51,061 bases of DNA from Oceanobacillus caeni (GCF_019037185.1 NZ_JAHHXM010000026.1:1-51061); one strand, 5' to 3'; counted from the first letter of the stretch, positions 41,144-50,754 are shown. Notes: generated from the letters alone by a model not told the origin. A program made the numbers and translations.

Positions 41144-43642
41144 CTACTCTACACCATAGCTAATAAGGTTAGTAAAGATTCTATAGGCACCCGGTACTTG
41201 GTTGTCGATTTGTCGATAGAATACGAGGTTGGTGTATAGATAGGTTCCTTCACCGTATTCAGCTAAAAGTATTCCACTATCAAATGGTTCCTCACCAGGG
41301 TCATTCATTTTTACGAATGTTTCGTAGTGATCATCCCATTTCATAGGAAAATAAAGTCCTCTTTCCTGTACCCAGTTATCCCAGTCATTATCTGTAATTT
41401 TGTTCGGGTAATGGAATAGTTTATGATCTGGTTTGGTTACGGTAACTTTGGCGTTTTCATCTGTTACACGCCACTCTATAGATGGATTTCCTATCTCCAA
41501 TGGGTATGGTGCTGACTTTTCAATATCCCAGTTATCTCCTGGTTTGTGGTATTGCACAACCAAATGCCCGCCGTTTTTAACATATTCTAGTAAGCGATCA
41601 TTATGATGGACAAGGTCTTCTCGTGATAGATTAGCTCTAATTCCAGTTATAATTGTATCGTATTGAGAAAGGTCACCAGAGGCTAAGTCTTCCTCTTGAA
41701 GATTGGTAATATCAAATCCGGCGTTTTTTAAGTAATTACTCACTTCATCAAAACCACTTTCAATATATCCTACTTTTAATTTTTCAGGTTTTAATAGCTC
41801 AAATGCCTCTCCATCAATGACGGATTTATAGGCATAGTAAGAATTACGAATGTGATCATATGAAATTTCTTGTATGGTTGTGTTGTACTGTTTTCCATTT
41901 GCTTCTGCGATTGTTTCCATGTTTATCTCTCCCTCTTCTATGTTAGAAGGTGGTGTTAAAGTAAAGGAAACCTCATTTTCCTCCATTCGTTCCGTAAATT
42001 TAATTTCCTTTTGTTTAGGCTCACTATTCCAGCCTTCAGGGAGATTTAATGAAACAGTGGCTTTATTTTCACCTTTTACATAGTTTTTCACTTTAACCTT
42101 TACAGGGATTTGATCCTGAATCTCATCGGTATTTACGAACAGATTCTTAGGTTCGGCACTAATACTAATTTCTGGCAGTACTGCAACTGTATTATCTAAA
42201 TCTAGTATTTTTGTTGATTCTACACCATTTTCTTTGAATGTAATTTTTGTTTGAATAATGGGTTCTTCATAGGGGTTAAAGTATTCTGCATCATCTGGAA
42301 TGTTGACAGTGTATGTTACGGATTTCGATTCTCCCGGTTTTAAGTGCTTGATGTTTCCATCTCCGCTCACTTTCCAATTGTCCGGTGTGACTAATGATGA
42401 ATTAATATGTTGAATTTTCTCCTTTCCATTATTAGTGATTTCCATCGTAATATTTGCTTGTTCTCCTCGTGTTAATGTGTAGCTTTCCATAGACGTTTCA
42501 ACCTTGAGGCTAGATGATACAAAACTTACTTGTTGCAGTTGTTCTTCTTTTATTTCTAATTTATGAAGAAGATCATTTTTTACATCATCGTCTATTTTTG
42601 CTTTCTCTACTGAATGATAAATCTTTTGCACTTGTTTTAATGCTTGTTGGGACTCTGGTAGAATGGCTTCTCGGTTAGGATAAAGTTCTATAATGTGGTC
42701 TAGCTTTTCTTGTAAATTTGCTAGTTTTCCTTGAAGTTCCTTATTTTGAATAGCTTCTGACCATTCTTTGAAATCATATGGAATACCTGCGAATAGATCT
42801 GTGTTTTTCTCTGAAGATGAGGAGTTCATAAGTTCTAGATGAAATTGCCTAGGTTCTGCTGGGACTTCCTTTCCCATCCCCTGACTCTTATGCATCATTC
42901 TAGATTCTTCCCCAAGTTGTGGGTAGGTCATCTGATAAATTGGGTCCATGTCACCAATTTCTATGGATGTAGTAGCTGTTTCTTCTGATTCAGCTGGTAG
43001 GTAAAGTTTCTTTATTTGCCATACAGACAATCCATTTTCCAACTGTTCTGGGAAAACATTTGGATCTGCGGCATCTGTAAATGCACGTTCACTTAAGATA
43101 GTCATTATTCTGTGGTGACCATGTTGACTATTTACGTTTCTGAAAGATGGCATCACTATATCTGGTTGAAAAGTTCGAATAAATTTAATTAACCGCTCAT
43201 ATGTTACTTCTTCTCCCCATTTTTCAAGGGTTTCTTCTGGAGATTTCGAGAAACCAAAGTCATAAATGGTATCATCTGTTGTTTCGCTTAAATGGTAAGC
43301 TTTAACGCCGGTAATTTTTGCGGCTTCTATCATTTCATTGGAGCGAATGATACCTAATGCACTTCCTAATTCACTACCAATTTCATTTTGCCCACCTTCT
43401 CCACGGTTTGCAATCATACTTGCAGTTTTTACTCCAAGACCTCTAGAAAGATAAGCGAGAAAATCACTCCTTTCATCGTCAGGATGTGCTCCGGTATTTA
43501 AGAAAGTTATTGTTGTATCTAGAGGTTTTACTACATTCCAAAGTTCAACGTCTTGTTCTTTGCTATTGTTTGCAAATGCTGTTATAGGAAAATAAGCTGT
43601 GATGAGGACAATAGAAAGAAGCAAATAGAACCCCTTTTTCAT
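41144..43642 (-). CDS. Secreted PIG-L family deacetylase with extra C-terminal domains
   Basis: A signal peptide (residues 1-24) is followed by a PIG-L/LmbE de-N-acetylase domain with zinc motifs GAHPDDE (51-57) and HGHH (174-177). Then come an alpha-helical linker (about 300-380), two immunoglobulin-like NEW3-type domains (about 385-610, ITMEITNNGKEKI, TPDNWKVSG, NLPEGWNSEP) and a C-terminal glutamine-amidotransferase/ThuA-like domain (DLSQYDTIITG, LLEYVKNGGHLVVQYH). PIG-L enzymes remove acetyl from N-acetyl sugars. A 19-bp palindrome upstream matches one at the divergent ROK gene, so it is probably co-regulated with the importer and lyase. Confidence 0.83.
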   Translation of the reverse strand: MKKGFYLLLSIVLITAYFPITAFANNSKEQDVELWNVVKPLDTTITFLNTGAHPDDERSDFLAYLSRGLGVKTASMIANRGEGGQNEIGSELGSALGIIRSNEMIEAAKITGVKAYHLSETTDDTIYDFGFSKSPEETLEKWGEEVTYERLIKFIRTFQPDIVMPSFRNVNSQHGHHRIMTILSERAFTDAADPNVFPEQLENGLSVWQIKKLYLPAESEETATTSIEIGDMDPIYQMTYPQLGEESRMMHKSQGMGKEVPAEPRQFHLELMNSSSSEKNTDLFAGIPYDFKEWSEAIQNKELQGKLANLQEKLDHIIELYPNREAILPESQQALKQVQKIYHSVEKAKIDDDVKNDLLHKLEIKEEQLQQVSFVSSSLKVETSMESYTLTRGEQANITMEITNNGKEKIQHINSSLVTPDNWKVSGDGNIKHLKPGESKSVTYTVNIPDDAEYFNPYEEPIIQTKITFKENGVESTKILDLDNTVAVLPEISISAEPKNLFVNTDEIQDQIPVKVKVKNYVKGENKATVSLNLPEGWNSEPKQKEIKFTERMEENEVSFTLTPPSNIEEGEINMETIAEANGKQYNTTIQEISYDHIRNSYYAYKSVIDGEAFELLKPEKLKVGYIESGFDEVSNYLKNAGFDITNLQEEDLASGDLSQYDTIITGIRANLSREDLVHHNDRLLEYVKNGGHLVVQYHKPGDNWDIEKSAPYPLEIGNPSIEWRVTDENAKVTVTKPDHKLFHYPNKITDNDWDNWVQERGLYFPMKWDDHYETFVKMNDPGEEPFDSGILLAEYGEGTYLYTNLVFYRQIDNQVPGAYRIFTNLISYGVE

Positions 43643-43709
43643 AATTGTTACTCCTCCTATCCTTAATTAAGTAGGCCTGTATGAATATTTCCTCCTTTCC
43701 TTAGATGTT

Positions 43710-43728
43710 GTTAGTAAGTTTTACTAAC
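43710..43728. promoter_or_regulatory. Palindromic operator on the PIG-L side
   Basis: GTTAGTAAgttTTACTAAC is a perfect inverted repeat with 8-bp arms and a 3-bp centre, about 70 bp upstream of the PIG-L start. It has the same plan as the site at 43886 (G-T-N-A-G-T-A-A arms). It is the likely target of the ROK regulator. Confidence 0.75.
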
Positions 43729-43885
43729 TAACATGCTAGGCCGATTTACTGCTTCATAAACAAAATAACATATGAGTCAGAAATGTAAATATTAGGAAGG
43801 TCCTAATTATTACTAATAATTCCGAAAATTTGTACTTTACAAACGTTTGTCCAATCACTTAATATAAAAGTTGATATGGAATTAG

Positions 43886-43904
43886 GTAAGTAAACTTTAC
43901 TTAC
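43886..43904. promoter_or_regulatory. Palindromic operator on the ROK side
   Basis: GTAAGTAAactTTACTTAC is a perfect inverted repeat with 8-bp arms and a 3-bp centre, 34 bp upstream of the ROK gene and just downstream of a possible promoter (TTTACA 43836, TAATAT 43860). Its centre is 176 bp from that of the 43710 site, close to 17 helical turns, so both could be bound at once with looping. A further palindrome ACAAACGTTTGT lies at 43839-43850. Confidence 0.75.
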
Positions 43905-43937
43905 TTAATTCCAAATGATAAGTAAGGGGCCTATGAA

Positions 43938-45110
43938 ATGCTAAAGGGAAACTCAGCTAATTCTACTTACATACAGCAAATGAATAAAAAATTAATTTTA
44001 AAGTGCATTATGGAAGAAGATCTTATTTCACGTGCATCTATTTCAAAAAAATTGTCTATATCTAAACCTACTGTGTCTACTATCGTTGACCAGTTATTAG
44101 AGGAGGAATGGGTTTATGAAACAGGAGTTGGTGAGGTTCCTAAAAAAGGAGGTAGACGCCCCGTAAACTTAAGATTCAATCCTCAAAAAGGTTACATTAT
44201 TGGTGTAGATATTGGTGGGACGAAGGTAGCGGTTGGAATCACTGATTTAAGTGGGAAGGTTTATGATATGACGGTGTTCCCTACAAAGAAAATAAAAGGG
44301 GAGCGGTTATTTGATGAAATTAAAACTGAAATGGAACAAATTAGAGAGCGCCTACAAATCAGCGAATCTAAATTGATGGGGATGGGGGTAGGTGTTCCTG
44401 GAATTGTTAATGTAGAAAGTGGGACAGTAATCGAAGCACCTGCACTTGAGTGGAACAATTACCCCATACTTGACGTGCTTAGAAGTAGATTTAACCTTCC
44501 TATTTTCGTTGACAATGATGTCAATATTAGTGTTCTTGGGGAACATTGGAAGGGAATTGGTAGAAAAAAGGACAATTTAATCTATATTGCTATTGGAACT
44601 GGAATTGGCAGCGGCATCATGATTAATGGTGATCTGTATCGTGGGAAATCTTATGCTGCTGGAGAAATCGGCTATATGGTCACCGATAGAACATTAGCTA
44701 AAAATTATCACCCTGTTTTTGATGGATATGGCTTTTTAGAAAGTGTTTCTGGTGGATTATCTATTGGAGAACAGCTGTCCAAACGGTTAGGGAGAAAGGT
44801 AGAAGCAAAAGAGGCATTTGAGCTTTACCTAAAAAAGGATCATGATGCTATGAAGGTTATTGATATTGCGATTGAGAATTTGTCATTAGGCATTGCTAAT
44901 TATATTTCCTTGTTAGACCCTGAGTTAATTATTTTAGGGGGTGGTGTCAGTGAATCGTACCATGTCATAAGCAATAAGATGCAAGACATCATACAACGAT
45001 TCACGCCAAGAAAATGTGATGTAGTGCAAACTACTTTTGGTGAGGAGGCAGGGGTCATTGGTGCTGTCGCTTTGTTTTTACGGGAGTATGACAGTGTGTT
45101 AAACATTTGA
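43938..45110 (+). CDS. ROK family transcriptional regulator (NagC/XylR-like) without zinc motif
   Basis: An N-terminal winged helix (SRASISKKLSISKPTVSTIV, about 33-52) is fused to a sugar-kinase-like ROK domain with IGVDIGGTKVAVGI (about 88-101), DNDVNIS (about 194-200), and GTGIGSGI. The usual zinc cluster C-x-C-G-x-x-G-C, expected after GEIGYMV, is absent: the region reads YHPVFDGYGFLESVSGG. It is therefore an unusual ROK regulator that may bind its ligand differently. It heads an operon with an ABC importer and a lyase and is divergent from the PIG-L gene, with one palindrome before each. Confidence 0.87.
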   Translation: MLKGNSANSTYIQQMNKKLILKCIMEEDLISRASISKKLSISKPTVSTIVDQLLEEEWVYETGVGEVPKKGGRRPVNLRFNPQKGYIIGVDIGGTKVAVGITDLSGKVYDMTVFPTKKIKGERLFDEIKTEMEQIRERLQISESKLMGMGVGVPGIVNVESGTVIEAPALEWNNYPILDVLRSRFNLPIFVDNDVNISVLGEHWKGIGRKKDNLIYIAIGTGIGSGIMINGDLYRGKSYAAGEIGYMVTDRTLAKNYHPVFDGYGFLESVSGGLSIGEQLSKRLGRKVEAKEAFELYLKKDHDAMKVIDIAIENLSLGIANYISLLDPELIILGGGVSESYHVISNKMQDIIQRFTPRKCDVVQTTFGEEAGVIGAVALFLREYDSVLNI

Positions 45111-45129
45111 TTGAAGGGGGAGACTTTTT

Positions 45130-46245
45130 TTGAGAAGTATGAGAAAAAGTTGGCTATATCTGATGGTACTTGGACTATTTATATTCCTTGCCGGTTGTAT
45201 GGCAGGAGAATCAGATCATACAAGTGGTGATTCTGGTGAAGCGGAAACAAATGATAAAGCTGGGGAAAAGTCCGGTGATTTAGAGGATACGGTTGTTGTT
45301 TATTCTCCGCATGGAAGCGATATACTTGGTGAATTTGAAAAATTATTTGAGGAAGAGTATGGGATTGATATGCAATTTTTAGATATGGGATCCCAAGAGA
45401 TTTTGGACCGTGTTCGTTCGGAAGCTAATAATGTTCAAGCAGACGTTTGGTGGGGAGCACCTCAATTAAATTTTGATCAGGCTAAGGCCGATGGTTTACT
45501 AGCGGAATATAAACCATCTTATGCAGATACTTTAGATGAAATGTATTATGATGAGGACTTTATGTGGACTGGAACATCCATTACACCAGAAGTAATTCTA
45601 TATAACACAAATGAAATATCAGAAGATGAAGTTCCGAAAGATTGGGATGATTTACTTGATCCAAAATGGGAAGATGAAATTATCGTTCGGTACCCATTAG
45701 CATCTGGAACAATGCGCACTATTTATTCAGCTATGATTTATAGAACTTATAAAGACACGGAAGATCCACAAAAAGGTTATGAATGGTTGGAGAAATTTGA
45801 TCATAATACCAAAGAATATTCGGCTAACCCAGAAATAATGTATAACCAAGTGGCCAAGGGGGTAGGTAGTCTATCTGTATGGAATATGCCAGATACTGTT
45901 ATGTTAGCAGAAGAGAAGGACTATCCATTTGGTTATGTTATCCCTGAAAGCGGTACACCAGTTTTAACGGAGGGAATTGCTATTTTAAAAGATGCGCCAC
46001 ATCCTAAAGCGGCTGAGGCTTTCTATGAATTCGTTAATACAAAGGAAGCGGCAAAACTCTTGGCAGAAAAATATTATCGTATTCCGACGCGTGATGATAT
46101 AGAAGAACTTCCAGAATGGATTACGGAAACAGAAATTAAACCAATGGACATTGATTGGGAATTATTTGATGAGAAGCAATCCGAATGGATGGAATACTGG
46201 GATAATAATATTAAAAATACAGAGAAAGATTTAAGCGAAGAATAA
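45130..46245 (+). CDS. ABC transporter substrate-binding lipoprotein (iron/spermidine/phosphonate type)
   Basis: A lipoprotein signal with lipobox LAGC (Cys23) and an acidic, serine-rich linker precede a type-2 periplasmic-binding fold: VVVYSPHGSDILGEFEKLFE (about 57-76), DVWWGAPQLNFDQAKADGLL, the hinge NTNEIS and KDAPHPKAAEAFYEFV (about 277-292). This family (extracellular solute-binding family 1) binds ferric ion, thiamine, polyamines, 2-aminoethylphosphonate and other small charged solutes. The cargo is not readable from sequence. The start is TTG 45130, with AGGGGGAGA 7 bases before; ATG 45139 is an alternative. Its ATPase and fused permease follow. Confidence 0.87.
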   Translation: MRSMRKSWLYLMVLGLFIFLAGCMAGESDHTSGDSGEAETNDKAGEKSGDLEDTVVVYSPHGSDILGEFEKLFEEEYGIDMQFLDMGSQEILDRVRSEANNVQADVWWGAPQLNFDQAKADGLLAEYKPSYADTLDEMYYDEDFMWTGTSITPEVILYNTNEISEDEVPKDWDDLLDPKWEDEIIVRYPLASGTMRTIYSAMIYRTYKDTEDPQKGYEWLEKFDHNTKEYSANPEIMYNQVAKGVGSLSVWNMPDTVMLAEEKDYPFGYVIPESGTPVLTEGIAILKDAPHPKAAEAFYEFVNTKEAAKLLAEKYYRIPTRDDIEELPEWITETEIKPMDIDWELFDEKQSEWMEYWDNNIKNTEKDLSEE

Positions 46246-46350
46246 ATACTTCCACCACTTAATTTACTAACAAAAACTTGAAGAGGGGGATGAAGGTAAA
46301 CCCCCCATTGATGAAGTCTACTTTATGACAGATTAAAGGGAGTTGTTGGT

Positions 46351-47448
46351 ATGTCAACTGTCAATTTATCTAAAATAACAAAGCAATTTGGTAGTGTAAC
46401 AGCTGTGAAAAATCTAGATCTGTTAATAAATGAAGGTGAATTTTTTACTTTTCTAGGTCCGAGTGGATGTGGTAAGACAACAACTCTTCGTATGATCGCA
46501 GGTTTCTACTATCCTACGAAAGGTAAAGTTTTGTTTAATGATAAGGATATGACTGCCGTACCACCGGAGAAAAGGAATACAGGCATGGTTTTTCAAAACT
46601 ATGCCTTATTTCCACATATGACTGTTTTTGAAAATGTCGCCTTTGGGCTAAAGGTAAGAAAGTTAAATAGAACGGAAATGAAAAAGCGAGTAGAAGAAGT
46701 GCTAAAGAAAGTTCGTTTGGAGCAATATATGGATAGACAAGTAAGTCAACTAAGCGGTGGTCAACAACAACGCGTTGCATTGGCTCGGGCTTTGGTAATT
46801 GAGCCAGATATTCTTTTGCTTGATGAACCATTAAGTAACTTAGATGCTAGGTTACGAGATGAAATGCGAAATGAAATTTTACGTCTACAGAGAGATTATG
46901 CGATAACCACCATTTATGTTACGCATGATCAGGTAGAGGCGTTGACAATGAGTGACCGGATTGCTGTTTTTAATATGGGGGTCTGTCAGCAAATTGGTAG
47001 TCCGATAGAGATTTATAACGAGCCGGTTAATGATTTCGTAGCGGAATTTATTGGAGAGACTAATCTACTCCCAGTCATTTTTGAAGAACAAGCGGATAAG
47101 CAAAGAGTATATCGAACACAAGATTTAGATGTTTCGATTTATGTAGTAGATGAGAAACCTCATATTGCCAATTATAAAGATTCGGATGAACTTGTCATGT
47201 CCATTCGGCCGGAAGCGGTTCAAATTGTGGGAGAGGAGAAAGAAGGGGAAAACATTCTTCGAGGGGAAGTATCCTTAGTACAGTTCACAGGTGCCTCTGT
47301 TCATACTTATGTAACACTAGAAAATGGAGTAACCATTAGAACAACAGATTTGAATAAAGGCCCTAGTATATATCTACAGGAAGGTAAGAAAGTAAATGTA
47401 CAATTACCAGCTAATCAAATACGTGTGATTCCAAAGGCAAGGATGTGA
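46351..47448 (+). CDS. ABC transporter ATP-binding protein (PotA/FbpC type)
   Basis: A 365-residue ATPase with Walker A GPSGCGKTT (36-44), the Q-loop, signature LSGGQQQR (about 132-139), Walker B LLLDEP and switch histidine in THDQVEAL. A C-terminal TOBE-like domain follows (about 240-360, SIRPEAVQIV). It powers the importer whose binding protein lies upstream. It is 8 bases before the permease gene. The 105-base gap from the binding-protein gene has no clear terminator. Confidence 0.92.
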   Translation: MSTVNLSKITKQFGSVTAVKNLDLLINEGEFFTFLGPSGCGKTTTLRMIAGFYYPTKGKVLFNDKDMTAVPPEKRNTGMVFQNYALFPHMTVFENVAFGLKVRKLNRTEMKKRVEEVLKKVRLEQYMDRQVSQLSGGQQQRVALARALVIEPDILLLDEPLSNLDARLRDEMRNEILRLQRDYAITTIYVTHDQVEALTMSDRIAVFNMGVCQQIGSPIEIYNEPVNDFVAEFIGETNLLPVIFEEQADKQRVYRTQDLDVSIYVVDEKPHIANYKDSDELVMSIRPEAVQIVGEEKEGENILRGEVSLVQFTGASVHTYVTLENGVTIRTTDLNKGPSIYLQEGKKVNVQLPANQIRVIPKARM

Positions 47449-47455
47449 AGAACAC

Positions 47456-49141
47456 ATGTTAAATGCACAAAAAAGAAAAACGATTCTTTTATTGATACCA
47501 ATTATTCTCGTATTAGTTGGCTATGTACTTTATCCATCTATTGAAACAATGATTGAAAGTTTTAAAAGGAATGGTACCTTTTCTTTAGAAAACTATCAAG
47601 ATTTCTTTGGTGAAAAGGCTAATGCCAATTTAGAGGCTTTATGGAATTCGGTTTGGATTTCTTTATTATCTGTGTTTTTTAGTGCGTTAATCGGAATACC
47701 GTTAGCTTATATTTTTAACCGCTATGATTTTCCAGGGAGGAAATTCTTCTCGAGTATTGCAATTATGCCGATCGTTTTACCATCTCTTGTAGGGGTTATG
47801 GCATTCATGTATTTATATGGAGAAGCAGGATTGATTCCTAACATGATTAAGGACTTATTTCGTTTATCAGAGGTTCCCTTTAGTATCGGTGGGATTAGCG
47901 GTATCCTCATTGTTCACGCCTATACGATGTATCCATATTTTTATATGACGACTTCATCTGCACTAAATAATATTGATCCTTCTCTGGAGGAGTCCGCCTA
48001 TAATCTTGGCGCAAACCGCTTTGAAGTATTCTGGAAGATTACTTTTCCTTTATTAACCCCTGGTTTGGTAGCAGCTTCCTTACTTGTCTTTATGGTTTCC
48101 ATGGCATCATTCAGTGCACCATTTCTATTAGCTGGTGGATTCCGAGTATTAAGCTTACAAATCTACTTTTCTAAAATGAATGGCGATCTAGAAATGGCGG
48201 CAACACAGTCTATCATTCTAACTGTTGTGTCTATATCCTTCCTACTGTTTATGCGATGGTATCAAAACAGACGAGATTACAGGATGGCAAGTAAAGGGAT
48301 TGGCGCGCATCGTAGTGAGGTCAATAATCCATTTTTAAAATGGTGTATGGTGACAATTGGAATTTTAGCCATGATTATTCTGCTGTTACCACATGCTACT
48401 TTATTTATTCTATCTCTTGTTCCAGAAGGCGGATGGACTTGGCAAACGTATCCTCAAATCTTTAATTTAGATAATTACCGATTATTGTTTGATGATCCAA
48501 ATATTTGGGATCCTGTTAGAAATAGTTTAATCATGTCCTTTATTGCTTGTATTGGTGTATTTGTTTTTGGCATTATTACTTCTTATGCTTTGGTAAAGCG
48601 TAAGTTTGTTGGTAAAAATTTATTAGATATACTTGTGATGATTCCATGGGTGTTACCGGCAACAGTAGTAGGGATGAACATGATATTGGCCTTCAACAAA
48701 GCCTCTATATTTTCTTTTGGTCATATTTTAGTCGGTACATTTTGGATATTACCACTTGCTTATTTTGTTCGATTTATTCCATTAGTCGTCCGTTCCACAA
48801 CAGCTGTCCTTGAACAAATGGATGATTCGATTGAGGAGGCAGCACAGAATTTAGGTGCCAAATGGTTTTATACCTTTAGAAGGGTAGTTATCCCCATTAT
48901 TATGCCGGGGGTATTAAGTGGAACATTGTTAGCATTTGTGCAAGCAGTTGGGGAATTTCCAACCTCTGTCCTTCTTTATACATTAGGAAATCGACCGATA
49001 TCTATTGAAATCATGAATCAGCTGAGAATGTTTAATATGGGGCAGGCAGCGGCATACGGAATGATTCAGGTTGGACTAATTGCTATCGTCATGATTATTT
49101 CGAGTAAATTCTTTAAGGTAAAGGCGGATAATGCTTTATAA
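47456..49141 (+). CDS. ABC transporter permease, two permease domains fused (FbpB type)
   Basis: A 561-residue protein with two BPD-permease halves. Each has the ATPase-docking EAA motif: ESAYNLGANRFEVFWKITFP (about 178-197) and EEAAQNLGAKWFYTFRRVV (about 459-477). Such fused permeases are typical of iron- or phosphonate-type importers, in which one gene replaces two. There are about 12 hydrophobic segments. It forms the channel with the upstream ATPase and binding protein, and the lyase gene follows after 22 bases. Confidence 0.9.
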   Translation: MLNAQKRKTILLLIPIILVLVGYVLYPSIETMIESFKRNGTFSLENYQDFFGEKANANLEALWNSVWISLLSVFFSALIGIPLAYIFNRYDFPGRKFFSSIAIMPIVLPSLVGVMAFMYLYGEAGLIPNMIKDLFRLSEVPFSIGGISGILIVHAYTMYPYFYMTTSSALNNIDPSLEESAYNLGANRFEVFWKITFPLLTPGLVAASLLVFMVSMASFSAPFLLAGGFRVLSLQIYFSKMNGDLEMAATQSIILTVVSISFLLFMRWYQNRRDYRMASKGIGAHRSEVNNPFLKWCMVTIGILAMIILLLPHATLFILSLVPEGGWTWQTYPQIFNLDNYRLLFDDPNIWDPVRNSLIMSFIACIGVFVFGIITSYALVKRKFVGKNLLDILVMIPWVLPATVVGMNMILAFNKASIFSFGHILVGTFWILPLAYFVRFIPLVVRSTTAVLEQMDDSIEEAAQNLGAKWFYTFRRVVIPIIMPGVLSGTLLAFVQAVGEFPTSVLLYTLGNRPISIEIMNQLRMFNMGQAAAYGMIQVGLIAIVMIISSKFFKVKADNAL

Positions 49142-49163
49142 CTTGGATTGAGGTGCATAGTTC

Positions 49164-50561
49164 ATGGTTACGACAAAGAAACAGTTTGAATCTGTTGATG
49201 GAAAAAAGTTCCCTGGAAAAACATATGTAGAAGCATTATTAAAACCCGTATTCTATGATCAAAAAGAACATCTATTTGATTCCATGTTTTTGATTCATAA
49301 AGCCCATACGACCATGCTTAAAGAACAAGGGATTTTAACAGAAGAGGAAGCGAAAAAAATTCTAGATGGGGTGAAACATGTAGAATTAATGGACCGTGGA
49401 GAAATAGAGTATTCACCTGAATACGAAGATTTATTTTTCCTAGTAGAGTCTCGTATAGGAGAACGGATTGGTGATGATTTGGCGGGGAAAATGCATATCG
49501 CAAAAAGTAGAAATGATATGGGCGAAGCTATGTATCGAATTGTTATTCGTGATTATTTAAAGCAAACCATTGACAATGCGGAAAAGTTAGCAGAGACAAT
49601 TCTTTATCAGGCAGAGCAACATGTTGATTCCGTTATGCCCGCGCATACACATACTCAACCAGCACAGCCCACAACGTTTGGACATTATTTCGTCGCAATT
49701 CATGATAATCTGCGAAGAGATATCCAAAGGTTAAAGGAAGCATATAAAACAGTGAATCAATCTCCAATGGGGGCGGTGGCTATTACGACTACTGGTTTTC
49801 CCATTAATCGAATGCGGGTTGCTGAGCTCCTTGGCTTTGATGGATTGGTAGAAAATTCTTACGATGCTATTGCTACTGGAGATTATCTAATTGAAGCAGC
49901 ACAGGTATTAGTAAGTTTAATGACAAACATGGGCCGGTGGATTCAAGAATTATTGCGAATGGCGTCAAAGGAAGTTGGTTTAATCCAGGTTTCTGATGCT
50001 TATGTACAAATTAGTAGTATCATGCCACAAAAAAGAAATCCTGTTTCCATCGAACACTCACGAGCAATTAGTAGTAGTGCAGCAGCGGAAGGAATGGCAG
50101 TGATTCATATGATTCATAATACGCCATACGGGGATATCAATGATACGGAAGATGATCTGCAGCCACACCTTTATACTGGCTATAAAAAGGCAAATCGAGT
50201 CTTGTGTTTAATGAGAGCGGTAATTCTAACGATGGAAATTCATACGGATCGGGCTTATCAACAAGCTAGGGAAAATATGATTACCATCACGGAACTTGCA
50301 GATGTTCTTACAAGAGATTATGGGGTCCCTTTTCGAAAAGCCCATTCAAAGGCTAGTGTCATTGCAAAGAGGACGAATGCGGAAGGAAAGCAATTATATG
50401 ATCTATCTGTTCGCCAAGTGAATGAGTGGTTAGAAGATATCCAATTAACGAATGAAGATTGGGCAGCAATCGTAGACCCTATGTGCTTTGTTGAAAGAAG
50501 AAAAATAACAGGCGGCCCTAATCCGGAAGTAGTAAGGGCAATGATTAGGGCGAGGAAATAG
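49164..50561 (+). CDS. Argininosuccinate-lyase superfamily enzyme, probably not ArgH
   Basis: A 465-residue fumarase/aspartase-superfamily lyase. It has the flexible catalytic loop SSIMPQKRNP (284-293) and HTHTQPAQPTTFGHY (161-175), which align with ArgH. In place of the ArgH consensus H-T-G-R-S-R-N-D-Q it has AKSRNDM (113-119), which suggests another substrate. These enzymes eliminate fumarate from N- or O-linked succinyl groups. It is encoded with an importer and a ROK regulator, not with arginine genes, so it probably splits an imported succinyl-type compound; EDDS-lyase-like activity is one possibility. Length and all catalytic regions are complete. Confidence 0.8.
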   Translation: MVTTKKQFESVDGKKFPGKTYVEALLKPVFYDQKEHLFDSMFLIHKAHTTMLKEQGILTEEEAKKILDGVKHVELMDRGEIEYSPEYEDLFFLVESRIGERIGDDLAGKMHIAKSRNDMGEAMYRIVIRDYLKQTIDNAEKLAETILYQAEQHVDSVMPAHTHTQPAQPTTFGHYFVAIHDNLRRDIQRLKEAYKTVNQSPMGAVAITTTGFPINRMRVAELLGFDGLVENSYDAIATGDYLIEAAQVLVSLMTNMGRWIQELLRMASKEVGLIQVSDAYVQISSIMPQKRNPVSIEHSRAISSSAAAEGMAVIHMIHNTPYGDINDTEDDLQPHLYTGYKKANRVLCLMRAVILTMEIHTDRAYQQARENMITITELADVLTRDYGVPFRKAHSKASVIAKRTNAEGKQLYDLSVRQVNEWLEDIQLTNEDWAAIVDPMCFVERRKITGGPNPEVVRAMIRARK

Positions 50562-50630
50562 ATGAAGAAAGCTATCTATCTTGACTGTAGAGTGGGATGG
50601 GTAGCTGTTTTATTTGTTCTGTGGCGCGAA

Positions 50631-50754
50631 TGCTGATAAATGGAAGGTGATTACTGATATATGAGATTGAGTGCTGATAAATGGAAGATGATTGCTGATA
50701 TATGAGGTTGAGTGCTGATAAATGGAAGGAGATTACTGATAAATGGAGTGCGAG
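50631..50754. repeat. Second 21-bp modular repeat array (6 modules)
   Basis: Six modules in three pairs: TGCTGATAAATGGAAGGTGA-type units of 21 bp alternate with TACTGATATATGAGATTGAG-type units of 20 bp, giving a pair of 41 bp. The last unit is again 21 bp. Every module opens with T(G/A)CTGATA. On its minus strand the array at 4595-5032 has the same core, T(G/A)CTGATATC, at the same 21-bp period. So two distant intergenic arrays share one modular plan. Confidence 0.8.

Noticed and set aside
49164-50561. Housekeeping argininosuccinate lyase ArgH
   Set aside because: No argG or other arginine gene is near, the ArgH SRNDQ motif is altered, and the gene is in an importer operon.
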